A DNA stretch of 11,210 bases from a bacterium Ga0077546 (GTDB lineage: Bacteria > Cyanobacteriota > Vampirovibrionia > Obscuribacterales > Obscuribacteraceae). The translations under genes were made by a program, and so were the position numbers. Numbering within the stretch: the stretch's first letter is position 1; each line of letters begins with the position of its first letter. Below the pieces are notes generated by a model. That model had not been told where the DNA came from. It saw nothing but the letters and a program-made list of their open reading frames with translations, and did no database searches. The stretch spans positions 1 to 11,210 of the forward strand of contig LNEX01000199.1 in NCBI GenBank assembly GCA_001464165.1, read 5' to 3'. Shown piece after piece: positions 1-7,531 of the stretch.

Positions 1-1929
1 GAAGATCAAGAAACAGCAGACTTGATGAATGCACTATTCGTCAATATCAAGGTAGATCGAGAAGAAAGAACTGATTTAGACGAAATATACATGAAAGCGA
101 TTCAACTCATGACTGGCCATGGTGGCTGGCCTATGACAGTATTTCTTACACCAGAATGCAAACCTTTCTTTGGTGGTACTTACTTTCCTGTGAACGATCA
201 CCATGGCCTACCGGGTTTCAAAAAAGTCTTAAAAAATGTAGCGGCGGCCTGGCAGACTAGCAATTCTCAAATTCTCGATAGCGCTTCAGAGCTAGCGAAC
301 CATCTAAAGCTGATGGAACGTATTAAGTCTGACAAGCCAGAGGCTGAGAGCGCATCAAAAATGGGCTTCGCCGCCGTAGCAAACACCAATACAATCAATG
401 CCGCCCTAGAAAAACTACAGCGCAATTTCGACAGCGACTTTGGTGGCTTTGGTGGTGCACCAAAATTTCCCCATTCAATGAGCCTAGAGTTAGCCATGCG
501 AGCCTGCTCAAAGTCTTCTAGTTTTAGTGATAGCCGCAAAGAAGAATGCCTAGAGCTCGTGCAAGTTACCCTCGACAAAATGGCCTATGGCGGCATTCAT
601 GACCAAATTGGCGGCGGCTTTGCCCGCTATTCGGTAGACCGTCACTGGTTGGTACCACACTTCGAAAAAATGCTCTACGACAACGCCCTACTAGCGAAGA
701 CCTATATTGACGGCTACCTATTGACTGGTCGCGAGTACTGGTTACGAGTAGCAGAAGGCATTCTAAAGTTTGTCAGTAGTGAGCTGACAACCAAGCAAGG
801 GGCTTTCTATTCAAGCTTAGATGCCGACTCAGAAGGAGAAGAAGGAAAGTTCTATGTCTGGCGCCCAGAGCAAATAGAAGAAGTCTTAGGTGAAGAAGAA
901 GGCACCTGGTTCAACCAAGTTTTCGGCGTAACTGAGCGCGGTAATTTCGAACACAAGACCTCAATTTTACACTTGAGCAAATCACCAGAGGAACTCTCGC
1001 GTCAATACACAACTCCTTTAGACAAGCTCTGGCAACGCATTGATAGTGCAGCAGCCAAGCTCATGGCAGAGCGTGCTAAGCGCATTCGACCAACTCGCGA
1101 CGAAAAAGTATTAACAAGCTGGAATAGCTTGATGATTACCGCCTTTATTGAAGCTTACAAGGCCACGGCTAAGAAAGAGTACTTACAGTCAGCCCTAGCC
1201 GCAACCAACTTCATTTTGGACAATCTAAAAGTAGATGACCGCCTAATGCGAGTCTGGGGCATGCCAGTCAATGGCCTAGATACCAATGGTATCGTCAAGC
1301 TGCAAGGCTGCCTTGACGACTATGCTTACTTTATAGAAGCGCTGCTCAATATTGCTAGTGTCGATGGCGATGCAAAATGGCTGAACACAGCGGAGCAACT
1401 TTGTCAGTCTATGATCAAGTATTTCAGAGATGAAGATGAAGGCGGCTTCTTCTTTACTGCCAGTGATCACGAAGAGTTAGTGGTGCGCCCGCGCAGCCAC
1501 TATGACGGCTCAGTGCCATCTGGTACATCAGTGGCCACCTCGGTCTTGTTGAAACTGGCCAAGCTAACGGGTAAAGCCGAATATCTCGACTTAGCTGAAG
1601 AGATATTTAGTCTATATGGCCCTCACTTTAGCCGCATGCCAGATCAGTTTGCCAACTTGCTCAGCTGCCTCGATATGTATCTGTTCAATGGGCCCGAAGT
1701 GGCTGTAGCTCTCGCCAGTAACGAAGATCGCGATATGCTCTTCACCCTACATCAAAAGTACTACCCCAATAAAGTGGTGGCAGTTGTTAGCGAAAAAACC
1801 GACCTCGATTTTCTCAAAGACAAGAAAACACTAGAGCAGAAAACTACGGTTTATATTTGTCAAAATTTCACTTGTGAAAAGCCAGTCAACAACCTAAGCG
1901 ATCTCAAGGCAAAACTTTCAGGCTGGTAG
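1..1929 (+). CDS. DUF255 / YyaL (SPATA20-like) thioredoxin-domain protein, 5' truncated by window edge
   Basis: The frame is open from base 1 and ends at TAG 1927-1929, giving 642 residues; the family is usually about 680-700, so some 40-50 N-terminal residues lie outside the window. The first residues read EDQETADLMN, matching the stretch just after the family's thioredoxin CxxC-type motif, which should therefore lie just upstream. Visible family signatures are VDREER, GHGGWPMTVFLTP and FFGGTYFP (thioredoxin-like domain). They are followed by the (alpha/alpha)6-barrel part with GGIHDQIGGGFARYSVD and PHFEKMLYDNA (about residues 197-230), LDADSEGEEGKFYVW (about 273-288) and DEKVLTSWNS (about 367-376). 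The C-terminal tail YICQNFTCEKPV is also typical. Cellular role is poorly defined: the family is linked to thioredoxin-like and glycan-epimerase-like folds, and no substrate can be inferred. It converges on the calpain-like gene and overlaps it by 26 bases. Confidence 0.93.
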   Translation, partial: EDQETADLMNALFVNIKVDREERTDLDEIYMKAIQLMTGHGGWPMTVFLTPECKPFFGGTYFPVNDHHGLPGFKKVLKNVAAAWQTSNSQILDSASELANHLKLMERIKSDKPEAESASKMGFAAVANTNTINAALEKLQRNFDSDFGGFGGAPKFPHSMSLELAMRACSKSSSFSDSRKEECLELVQVTLDKMAYGGIHDQIGGGFARYSVDRHWLVPHFEKMLYDNALLAKTYIDGYLLTGREYWLRVAEGILKFVSSELTTKQGAFYSSLDADSEGEEGKFYVWRPEQIEEVLGEEEGTWFNQVFGVTERGNFEHKTSILHLSKSPEELSRQYTTPLDKLWQRIDSAAAKLMAERAKRIRPTRDEKVLTSWNSLMITAFIEAYKATAKKEYLQSALAATNFILDNLKVDDRLMRVWGMPVNGLDTNGIVKLQGCLDDYAYFIEALLNIASVDGDAKWLNTAEQLCQSMIKYFRDEDEGGFFFTASDHEELVVRPRSHYDGSVPSGTSVATSVLLKLAKLTGKAEYLDLAEEIFSLYGPHFSRMPDQFANLLSCLDMYLFNGPEVAVALASNEDRDMLFTLHQKYYPNKVVAVVSEKTDLDFLKDKKTLEQKTTVYICQNFTCEKPVNNLSDLKAKLSGW

Positions 1930-2590
1930 GACTCGGTTCACTCTGCCAATCGCAGGTGCGAAAAAAGCAAATTGAATCTTGCTTGCGGGCAAACTCTCGA
2001 CAAACTTGATCGCGATTGAACCAACTGCTCAGTTGTCTCAATGTGACATAGTCCTTTCCCAAGCCCATTTCACCACATTCAAAAGAAAATGTCTTGTAAT
2101 CAATCAGAGGCCGAGAACCCAGCAAGACCGCCGCTTGGTAATCGGTGGCGCCATAAGCTGCAGCGAAGCCCGGTAGCTCAGAACGAGCACTAAAGCGCCC
2201 TTCAAAAATGGCATGCTTACAATAGCGCCTTACCTGATCAAACAAATTTTGATGCTGATTGCGATATTGTCCATAAGCCTTCTCAAGCACTGCCAGGCAA
2301 ATTCCGGCGTTTCTGCAATCTTCATCTTTGACTTTAGCGTAGAGCGAAAGCTCATATGGGGTCAGCTTTGATACAACAAAAGTCTGATTCACTTCAGGGA
2401 AATAGACACTATAACTACCGTCACTGCGAGCCTCTATCTGAGACAACAAATTACGGCGACCGCTCTCACTGGCACACAAAGATGCCACCGTGGCAAGAAA
2501 GCGACAATCATAGATTGCCCCTTGCTCAATGTTGCGGGGGCGCAGAGAGGCAATAGAGCGCAGAGCGGCTCCAGTAGTTGGTAGATTCAT
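1904..2590 (-). CDS. Calpain-like (peptidase C2) protein lacking the C-terminal catalytic half
   Basis: The gene encodes 228 residues from ATG 2588-2590 to TGA 1904-1906. Near the N-terminus, IEQGAIYDCRFLATVASL (residues 21-38) matches the calpain active-site motif Q-G-x-x-G-D-C-W-F-L-A. Gln23 would be the oxyanion residue and Cys29 the nucleophile, with the usual Trp after Cys replaced by Arg. LAVLEKAYGQYRNQ (about residues 99-112) matches the calpain 'LLEKAYAK' helix. The later HAY and NPWG motifs carrying the catalytic His and Asn are absent. The frame instead ends in an ordinary-looking Ser/Pro/Lys tail (…QSEPSPTSLKVLP) lying over the end of the convergent DUF255 gene. No secretion signal is evident. 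The upstream Shine-Dalgarno (CAGG, about 10 bases before ATG) is weak. It may be a 3'-truncated, inactive remnant, or a non-proteolytic calpain-fold protein. Calpain assignment rests on motif recognition. Confidence 0.6.
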   Translation of the reverse strand: MNLPTTGAALRSIASLRPRNIEQGAIYDCRFLATVASLCASESGRRNLLSQIEARSDGSYSVYFPEVNQTFVVSKLTPYELSLYAKVKDEDCRNAGICLAVLEKAYGQYRNQHQNLFDQVRRYCKHAIFEGRFSARSELPGFAAAYGATDYQAAVLLGSRPLIDYKTFSFECGEMGLGKDYVTLRQLSSWFNRDQVCREFARKQDSICFFRTCDWQSEPSPTSLKVLP

Positions 2591-2690
2591 TAGTAAATAC
2601 CTGTCAAGCCGAAACTTCTCTCAGCCCTTCATTTTGAAGTTTTGCCCAGGGATATCAAGCGGACTTACACTAGATAGAAATTCGCCTTAA

Positions 2691-4895
2691 TCACTTCTCT
2701 ATTTTGCTTGGGCCCTGGTTATCTTCACCACTTGGTTTAGGTGGCACAATCAAGAATAGATGCACGTGCTTATCAATCTCTGGGTCAAGCTTTTTAGCCA
2801 TGGCCAAATAGCGCTCAGCAGCAGCCTTATCACCTAACTGCTTAGCCAAGCCAGAACTTACCTTATAGGCCTCCGCAGTAGGTTGTGGTACGGCAGCAAA
2901 GTACTGATTCATCAAGGCTAGGCCCTTGTGAATTCGCCCTGTTTCTAAGCAAGCCCGAGCCCACAATAACCTAGTCGTTGCAGAGTTCTTAATTTTGTAA
3001 GCTGTACGGGCAGCACCATGAGCAACTTCAAAGCGGAAAGGATAACCTGTGTTGAGGGCGGCTCGGACATATGGCTCTGTAAAATCAACATCATTACGGT
3101 CAAAGACACGACCACGGTCGAACTGTCGGCAGGCAAGCTCGGCCGACTCAGGTTTGTTTTCAGCCAACAACGCTTTACCGAGGGCCAAATATAGCCTGGC
3201 CTTCGCTGGATAAAGAGTAAGGGCGCTTTTAGCCAGATCTCTCATATAGACTGGATTGCTAATTGTCTCTTGCTCAGCCATTTCTAGCGCCAAACCAGCC
3301 TTGGCAGAGAGAATTATCTCAGAAGAAAGCTTTTGCTCCTCGGCCAGTTTCAAGGCCGCAGCATATAGATTGGCCGACTCAGAGTGCATGCGCTGCATGC
3401 TTTGATAACTTGCTTGAGCCATAAGTGCTAGGGGCAATTTCTCATCTTGCTTGAGGGCACGCAAAGCCTCAAGGTTGCCACGCTCAATATTGACGCCACC
3501 ATCAGTGGTGAGCAAGAAAGCCAGCAAGGCTCTTACCTTAGAATCAGTCGGCTCTAGTCTTAGGGCGCCGCGTAAAAGGGCGCTATTAGTTGAATAAGCA
3601 CGGTCTCGCCAGTTAGCCAGTCCAACTAGAGTGAGCAAAACCAGCGAGACCACTAGCAATGGTTTAGCAGTCACTCCCAACAGTTTGCTGCCACGCACAA
3701 GAGCCAGACCAAAGCAAGACATATAGAAACGCTCGCCAGAGGCATACTCTGGCTGCAACAGCAAAGCCTGCGGAACTAAGCCAATCAGAAACAAATATAA
3801 ACCAAAGAAGCACATGGGCCTGCGTTTAAATTTCACCATTATGGCAACGGTAGCAGCAGCTATAGCCATACCAGCTAAGGCACCAGGATCGCTGTAACCA
3901 CTAGCGATAGCAAATATTGGCGCAACTGTCAGACCAAACGGCAAAAAGAAAATACGCAGATAGTACGCGAATAGTACTTTGAACTGCGTTGAGAAATAGA
4001 CATTCTCAGGTAGAAGCGGCAAACCCATGCCATTCCCAACTGGGAGTGTGCTCTTGAGGAGCAAGAGAAACGGTAAACCAAATGCTGTGGCAATTAGGGT
4101 TCCAAACTCCCAGGCTCTCTCGTAAAACCAATCTTTCCAAGAATAACCACCCTCTCTTCCGTCATTGGCTGGCTTCAATAACAGACCAAGAACAATCATA
4201 GAAAGGGGAATGGTCACAGCTTGGCACGACGAAAAGACTGAAACAGCTACACATAGATAAGCAGCCAAATAGCCAAATACACCACGGCCCACCGAGTTGG
4301 CCATAAAGCCTGTGAGGAAGAAATTCAAGGCTAGAGAGAAGCATGTGAAAGTAATCAAACTGCCTCTGCTCATAATATGAGCCACTGAATCACTAGCAAT
4401 AGGATGCACTGCCAGCAGTGCGCAGGCAATGAACGGAGCAAGAAGCGGATAGTTGCTGGCAGCGACGTACCGGCGACCCGCCTGCAAATACGAAGTTAGT
4501 CGAACAAGCAGGAGGAAAGAACTGATAACACCGGCCACATGTAGAAGCACATTAACAGCATGATAAAGAGCCGGATTGAACCCCGCCGACTGAAAATCTA
4601 AAGCAATAGAAGCCTCAGTTATTGGTGCAGAGAAGGGATGAAGAAAGCCTTCTGCGAAAAGCTGAATCCAATACTCACCCCATTTTTTCGGCTCAATACC
4701 GCGCAATGGTTGGAGCTGAAAATAATCGTTTAAAGTAAAGCCGTTCCAAACAGAAGCAGCATGAGCAAGCAAGCAAAGCAAGAAAAGAATGGAACAAAAA
4801 ACAAGAATCGCCTTGCGCCCTACCCAATGCTGAACTTGACCGTAATCCTCATTGACAACGCTAGGGGGTGCTCCAGGCGAGCTTTTTTTGGTCAT
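2691..4895 (-). CDS. Polytopic membrane protein with C-terminal TPRs, TMTC-like GT-C glycosyltransferase family
   Basis: The 734-residue product starts at ATG 4893-4895. A short charged N-terminus is followed by a first TM helix (about residues 28-49) and a periplasmic loop with NGFTLND (51-57). TMTC/GT-C proteins carry an acidic NGFxxDD motif there; here the first Asp is Asn and Asp57 remains. Other TMTC-type landmarks are the GFNPALYHAVNVLLH segment (105-119), AVHPIASDSVAHIMSRGSL (162-180) and EYASGERFYMSCFG (383-396, matching the family's 'AERYLYLPLLG'). About ten further hydrophobic segments run to residue 427. Residues from about 436 to 715 are hydrophilic and helical with TPR-like repeats (for example around 575-590 and 690-710). 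The family transfers sugars, mannose in eukaryotic TMTCs, from lipid-linked donors to proteins; donor and acceptor here are unknown. The ATG follows the upstream gene's TAA with no gap and has only a weak RBS, suggesting translation by coupling. Confidence 0.72.
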   Translation of the reverse strand: MTKKSSPGAPPSVVNEDYGQVQHWVGRKAILVFCSILFLLCLLAHAASVWNGFTLNDYFQLQPLRGIEPKKWGEYWIQLFAEGFLHPFSAPITEASIALDFQSAGFNPALYHAVNVLLHVAGVISSFLLLVRLTSYLQAGRRYVAASNYPLLAPFIACALLAVHPIASDSVAHIMSRGSLITFTCFSLALNFFLTGFMANSVGRGVFGYLAAYLCVAVSVFSSCQAVTIPLSMIVLGLLLKPANDGREGGYSWKDWFYERAWEFGTLIATAFGLPFLLLLKSTLPVGNGMGLPLLPENVYFSTQFKVLFAYYLRIFFLPFGLTVAPIFAIASGYSDPGALAGMAIAAATVAIMVKFKRRPMCFFGLYLFLIGLVPQALLLQPEYASGERFYMSCFGLALVRGSKLLGVTAKPLLVVSLVLLTLVGLANWRDRAYSTNSALLRGALRLEPTDSKVRALLAFLLTTDGGVNIERGNLEALRALKQDEKLPLALMAQASYQSMQRMHSESANLYAAALKLAEEQKLSSEIILSAKAGLALEMAEQETISNPVYMRDLAKSALTLYPAKARLYLALGKALLAENKPESAELACRQFDRGRVFDRNDVDFTEPYVRAALNTGYPFRFEVAHGAARTAYKIKNSATTRLLWARACLETGRIHKGLALMNQYFAAVPQPTAEAYKVSSGLAKQLGDKAAAERYLAMAKKLDPEIDKHVHLFLIVPPKPSGEDNQGPSKIEK

Positions 4896-5978
4896 TTAAA
4901 AATCTTTCGTTCCAGACTTGACCCATTCTTCATAAGATGGCGGCTCTGCCGCACCACCACTATGACGGACAAAATAGTCAGCCAATAGTTCATTGTAGCG
5001 AGCTATACCATTTACAGAGCTAGAGTGAGCATCAACAAGGGCAGCCTTGTTAGGTATGGAATTGCTAGTTCTACGTTCAGAAAGACGTGGTGCACTTATA
5101 CCTATCGGTCCAGGAGAAGAAACAGGGGCAAGAACAGGAGCTGGAACGATTGCAGGAGCCAATAACGGCGACTTATTGCTTGGCTTAATTGTGGTTTTGG
5201 AAGTCGCACCAGAACTGGAAGACGACGATGGAGAAGGCACAACTGTCATGACAGCTTTCTCCAGCCGACTCATGCTGGCACTTTTAGCAGCACTGGAATG
5301 ATGCATTAGAATTCCAACAGGGCTAACATCCTGACCCTTATCAGCGCTCTCAGCTGCAGAACCGAAAATAACTGGTAATGCTTTGTCTGAGTACTCAGCA
5401 ATGAGTTTAAGTACTTCATCGTGGTGCTCAAAACCTGGAGAAATGCGAGAGTAGCAGGTGACGGCATCGTGATACTTACCTTGAGTTACCATTTTCGAAG
5501 CCAGGGCAAAAAGGGCGCGATCTAGCAAAATTTGTCGCTGTTCTTGTCTGGGCCTCTTCTCTTCTAAGATACTTCGTTCTAAAACGCTGATGGCATTAGC
5601 TTCATCGCCCTTGGCTAAATAGCTCTCGGCCAAACGAACCGAATCTTTATGACTAGCATCAAAATTACTACAGCACTCATAGACGGTAAGAGCAAACAAA
5701 CCCAGCAAAATGGTGGCAAGTAGACCACCAAGAAATAGCACCGGTGTTTTTAATGGTGAACCACGCAAGACTCTCCTCGCTTCACGAGCTTGAGGCGCGG
5801 CCACAGCTCTTTGCCGCCCACTTCTGGTCACCGATTTAGAAGAAAGAGAATTAGCTGGCTCAATGAAATCCCCACACTCCAAGCAGAAATCCATCCGCTT
5901 ATTTACCGGTCGACGGCACTGCGGACACTGCTTTTCTATATCGGTTCTAGATCTAGTGGGAAGCTTTGACATCGTCAC
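4896..5978 (-). CDS. Zinc-ribbon, single-TM protein with TPR-like region (function unknown)
   Basis: The product is 360 residues from GTG 5976-5978; an ATG two codons in (5970-5972) is an equally possible start. Residues 18-35 form a two-knuckle zinc ribbon (C18-x2-C21 … C32-x2-C35-G), as in the short N-terminal ribbons that precede a TM segment in many bacterial proteins. A basic linker leads to one TM helix (about 79-99). After it comes a helical stretch with TPR character (AESYLAKGDEANAISVLERS; KMVTQGKYHDAVTCYSRI), then a Ser/Pro/Ala low-complexity region (about residues 248-305). A conserved-looking C-terminal block ends in YEEWVKSGTKDF. The likely topology is ribbon in the cytoplasm and TPR part outside. 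Its TAA (4896-4898) abuts the ATG of the TMTC-like gene, so the pair is probably co-transcribed and coupled. A role as accessory to that enzyme is inference only. Confidence 0.75.
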   Translation of the reverse strand: MTMSKLPTRSRTDIEKQCPQCRRPVNKRMDFCLECGDFIEPANSLSSKSVTRSGRQRAVAAPQAREARRVLRGSPLKTPVLFLGGLLATILLGLFALTVYECCSNFDASHKDSVRLAESYLAKGDEANAISVLERSILEEKRPRQEQRQILLDRALFALASKMVTQGKYHDAVTCYSRISPGFEHHDEVLKLIAEYSDKALPVIFGSAAESADKGQDVSPVGILMHHSSAAKSASMSRLEKAVMTVVPSPSSSSSSGATSKTTIKPSNKSPLLAPAIVPAPVLAPVSSPGPIGISAPRLSERRTSNSIPNKAALVDAHSSSVNGIARYNELLADYFVRHSGGAAEPPSYEEWVKSGTKDF

Positions 5979-5998
5979 CAGTGTATCATCCCAGGCAA

Positions 5999-6028
5999 AT
6001 TCTTTTAATGGTTGTTAGCGCTGAGCAA
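5999..6028 (-). promoter_or_regulatory. Weak sigma70-like promoter candidate for the zinc-ribbon/TMTC-like pair
   Basis: On the minus strand TTGCTC (6023-6028) and AAGAAT (5999-6004) are separated by 18 bases and lie about 20 bases before the GTG start. Each box is only a partial match to consensus, so this is a position-based guess. Confidence 0.22.
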
Positions 6029-6044
6029 AGCCAGCTAAGGCTGA

Positions 6045-6053
6045 TGCTAATAT
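6045..6053 (+). promoter_or_regulatory. Extended -10 promoter element for the small membrane-protein gene
   Basis: TGCTAATAT fits the extended -10 pattern TGn-TAnnnT. It lies about 43 bases before the ATG at 6096. No good -35 box is seen at the expected distance, which is compatible with extended -10 promoters. A strong RBS, AAGGAG (6086-6091), lies four bases before the ATG and supports expression in this direction. Confidence 0.4.
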
Positions 6054-6095
6054 ATAGTCAAGCAGTCACTAAATAGTGGGCCAATAAGGAGCACA

Positions 6096-6483
6096 ATGAG
6101 TACAGGCGAGCTAGCCGAAAAACTAGCAGAAGAAAAACTAGAAGAAGAGCGCAAACTTGAAGGCCAAGAGCCTAAAGTTTCAATGACAGCAGAACAGATA
6201 GCCGCCAAGAAAAAGCGACACGAGACCGAACTCGCGGCAGAAAAGGCAGAAGTTTGGCAATCAATCAGCGCGCTATGTGAGCTTCTCAGCCGGCGCCTTC
6301 CTGCTTTACAACTACCAGGAGCCGGCCGGTTGGGGTTTCATTGCCCTGACCGCAGTAATAGCCATTTCTGCGTTCGTAGCACTGTTTCGCTTTCAGAATA
6401 AATTCAGAGCTCAGGGCATTGTTGGCGGCAAAGATACAGAGATGATAAAGCCAACAACCAACTCAAACAAAGAAAAAGAATAG
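6096..6483 (+). pseudogene. Small two-TM membrane protein gene split by an apparent frameshift
   Basis: Translation starts at ATG 6096 behind AAGGAG. The first frame encodes a highly charged, coiled-coil-like N-terminus (EKLAEEKLEEERKLEG … AEKAEVWQSISA, residues 1-59). It then loses protein-like character and stops at about 6401. From about 6271 the next frame encodes RYVSFSAGAFLLYNY, a second hydrophobic helix (GWGFIALTAVIAISAFVALF) and a basic/polar tail, ending at TAG 6481-6483. Adding one GC to the short GC run at 6268-6272 would join them as …SISA-RYVSFSAG…, a 129-residue protein with a cytoplasmic coiled coil and two TM helices. Alternatives are a sequencing or assembly error, programmed frameshifting, or a separate second gene from GTG 6277, which lacks a good RBS. 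No family was recognised. It is divergent from the zinc-ribbon gene and convergent with the ribosomal operon. Confidence 0.6.
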
Positions 6484-6495
6484 GACGCCAATATT

Positions 6496-6541
6496 AAAGC
6501 GTAAGAAAGGCAGAGTCGAGACTCTGCCTTTCTTGCGCTTT
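6496..6541. terminator. Long hairpin, probable bidirectional terminator
   Basis: Arms at 6496-6517 and 6520-6541 are reverse complements over 22 positions with one mismatch that becomes a G-U pair in RNA. The loop is effectively four bases (CGAG). It begins 12 bases after the stop of the small membrane-protein gene. Both ends have T-rich flanks (TTT on the plus strand, TTTAATATT on the minus strand), so it could stop transcription from either side of this convergent junction. Confidence 0.7.
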
Positions 6542-6553
6542 GGAGTATAAACA

Positions 6554-6581
6554 AGAACGGCCAGGAAAACCTGGCCGTTCT
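6554..6581 (-). terminator. Intrinsic terminator of the ribosomal operon (downstream of rpsI)
   Basis: There is a perfect 12-bp stem (AGAACGGCCAGG / CCTGGCCGTTCT) with a four-base loop, AAAA on the plus strand and TTTT on the minus strand. In minus-strand reading it is followed by TGTTTATA, a partial T-tract. It lies 40 bases beyond the rpsI stop, a fitting place for the end of the operon transcript. Confidence 0.75.
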
Positions 6582-6591
6582 GATGAATTTC

Positions 6592-6611
6592 TTGGCTCTC
6601 GAATGAGCCAA
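6592..6611 (-). other. Short hairpin immediately after rpsI
   Basis: TTGGCTC and GAGCCAA form a 7-bp stem around a six-base loop, starting 9 bases after the rpsI stop on the minus strand. There is no T-tract. It could be a 3'-end stabilising or processing element, or a first, weak stop ahead of the strong terminator. Confidence 0.4.
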
Positions 6612-6620
6612 TCGTGCAAA

Positions 6621-7019
6621 TTAGCGCTTAGAGAATTGGAACCGTTTACGAGCTCTCTTCCGGCCAGCCTTCTTCCGCTCTTTGATACGTGGATCGCGGG
6701 TAAGCAGACCTTCAGCACGTAGAGTCGGACGATTTTGTGGAGCAGCCTCAGATAACGCGCGGGCGATACCGTGACGAATAGCACCGACTTGACCAGCAAT
6801 ACCACCACCGCGGACCAAAACCATGACATCAAATCTGCCCATGGCGTCTGCAGCTTCAAAGCCAGCATAAATTTCTTTAGCTAGACCAGGACGACCACCA
6901 ATGTAGTCTTCCATGGTGCGGCCATTAATGGTCACGGTACCTGTACCAGGGATCAAACGAACTCTGGCGGTGGCGCACTTTCTACGTCCTGTGCCGATGT
7001 ACTGAATAACGCTAGTCAT
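6621..7019 (-). CDS. rpsI: 30S ribosomal protein S9
   Basis: The product is 132 residues, the usual length for bacterial S9. Diagnostic stretches are YIGTGRRKCATARVRL near the N-terminus, the RGGGIAGQVGAIRHGIARAL core and the basic C-terminal tail ending …RFQFSKR. In known ribosomes the final Lys/Arg of this tail reaches the P site and contacts tRNA. ATG 7017-7019 is preceded by purine-rich AGGAAAAAGAG. It is the last gene of the operon, 62 bases after rplM; the rpmE gene that often follows rpsI in cyanobacteria is absent and terminators come instead. Confidence 0.98.
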   Translation of the reverse strand: MTSVIQYIGTGRRKCATARVRLIPGTGTVTINGRTMEDYIGGRPGLAKEIYAGFEAADAMGRFDVMVLVRGGGIAGQVGAIRHGIARALSEAAPQNRPTLRAEGLLTRDPRIKERKKAGRKRARKRFQFSKR

Positions 7020-7081
7020 GTGGAACTCTTTTTCCTATGTATATATCTTCGAAGTTTCTGAATTTATCTATCGGTTGCTAA

Positions 7082-7531
7082 TTAGCTAGCGTGAACGTGT
7101 TCAGGAAGTTTCATCTCTGCAGGCTTTTGAGCAATGTGTGGATGCTCAGCGCCAGCATAAACCTTCAACTTAGTGAATTGGCGATCGCCCAAACGGTTGT
7201 GGGGCATCATGCCACGGATAGCTTTCTCAAGGATGGCGATTGGGCGTCTAGCTCTCAAGTGAGCAAGGCTTTCTTCCTTGAATCCACCTGGGAAACCAGA
7301 GTGGTGTCTGTACATCTTTTGCACTTCTTTTTTGCCGGAGACTTGAATCTTCTCGGCATTGACTACAACGACAAAGTCGCCACAGTCAACGTGTGGTGTG
7401 TACTCAGGTTTGTGCTTGCCTCTGAGAACATTGGCAACTTCAACGGCAACACGACCCAAAGTTTTACCTTCGGCATCGACTACCAACCAATCTCTGGTTA
7501 CTTCTTCTGATTTCGGGCAATAAGTCTTCAC
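7082..7531 (-). CDS. rplM: 50S ribosomal protein L13
   Basis: The product is 149 residues with a GTG start at 7529-7531 ([20 protein letters not shown]…), matching the family's usual beginning. Core signatures are [43 protein letters not shown] and [21 protein letters not shown]. The frame stays open a further 26 codons upstream, but that extension lies inside truA and does not resemble L13. The chosen GTG has AGGAG 8 bases upstream and overlaps the truA TGA (GTGA). L13 is an early-assembly protein of the large subunit. Its downstream partner S9 is almost universally its neighbour. Confidence 0.97.
   Translation of the reverse strand: MKTYCPKSEEVTRDWLVVDAEGKTLGRVAVEVANVLRGKHKPEYTPHVDCGDFVVVVNAEKIQVSGKKEVQKMYRHHSGFPGGFKEESLAHLRARRPIAILEKAIRGMMPHNRLGDRQFTKLKVYAGAEHPHIAQKPAEMKLPEHVHAS

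Noticed and set aside
2602..2607. Perfect -35 box TTGACA on the minus strand upstream of the calpain-like gene
   Set aside because: The matching -10 position falls inside the coding sequence after the ATG and no -10 box is there.
5047..5301. Plus-strand open frame of 84 codons rich in Gly/Glu/Thr
   Set aside because: It is the reverse complement of the Ser/Pro/Ala low-complexity region of the zinc-ribbon gene and has no RBS or independent support.
6013..6050. Dyad-like TTAGC … GCTAA in the divergent intergenic region, possible operator
   Set aside because: Only five outer bases pair and the inner part does not form a consistent stem; too weak to call.
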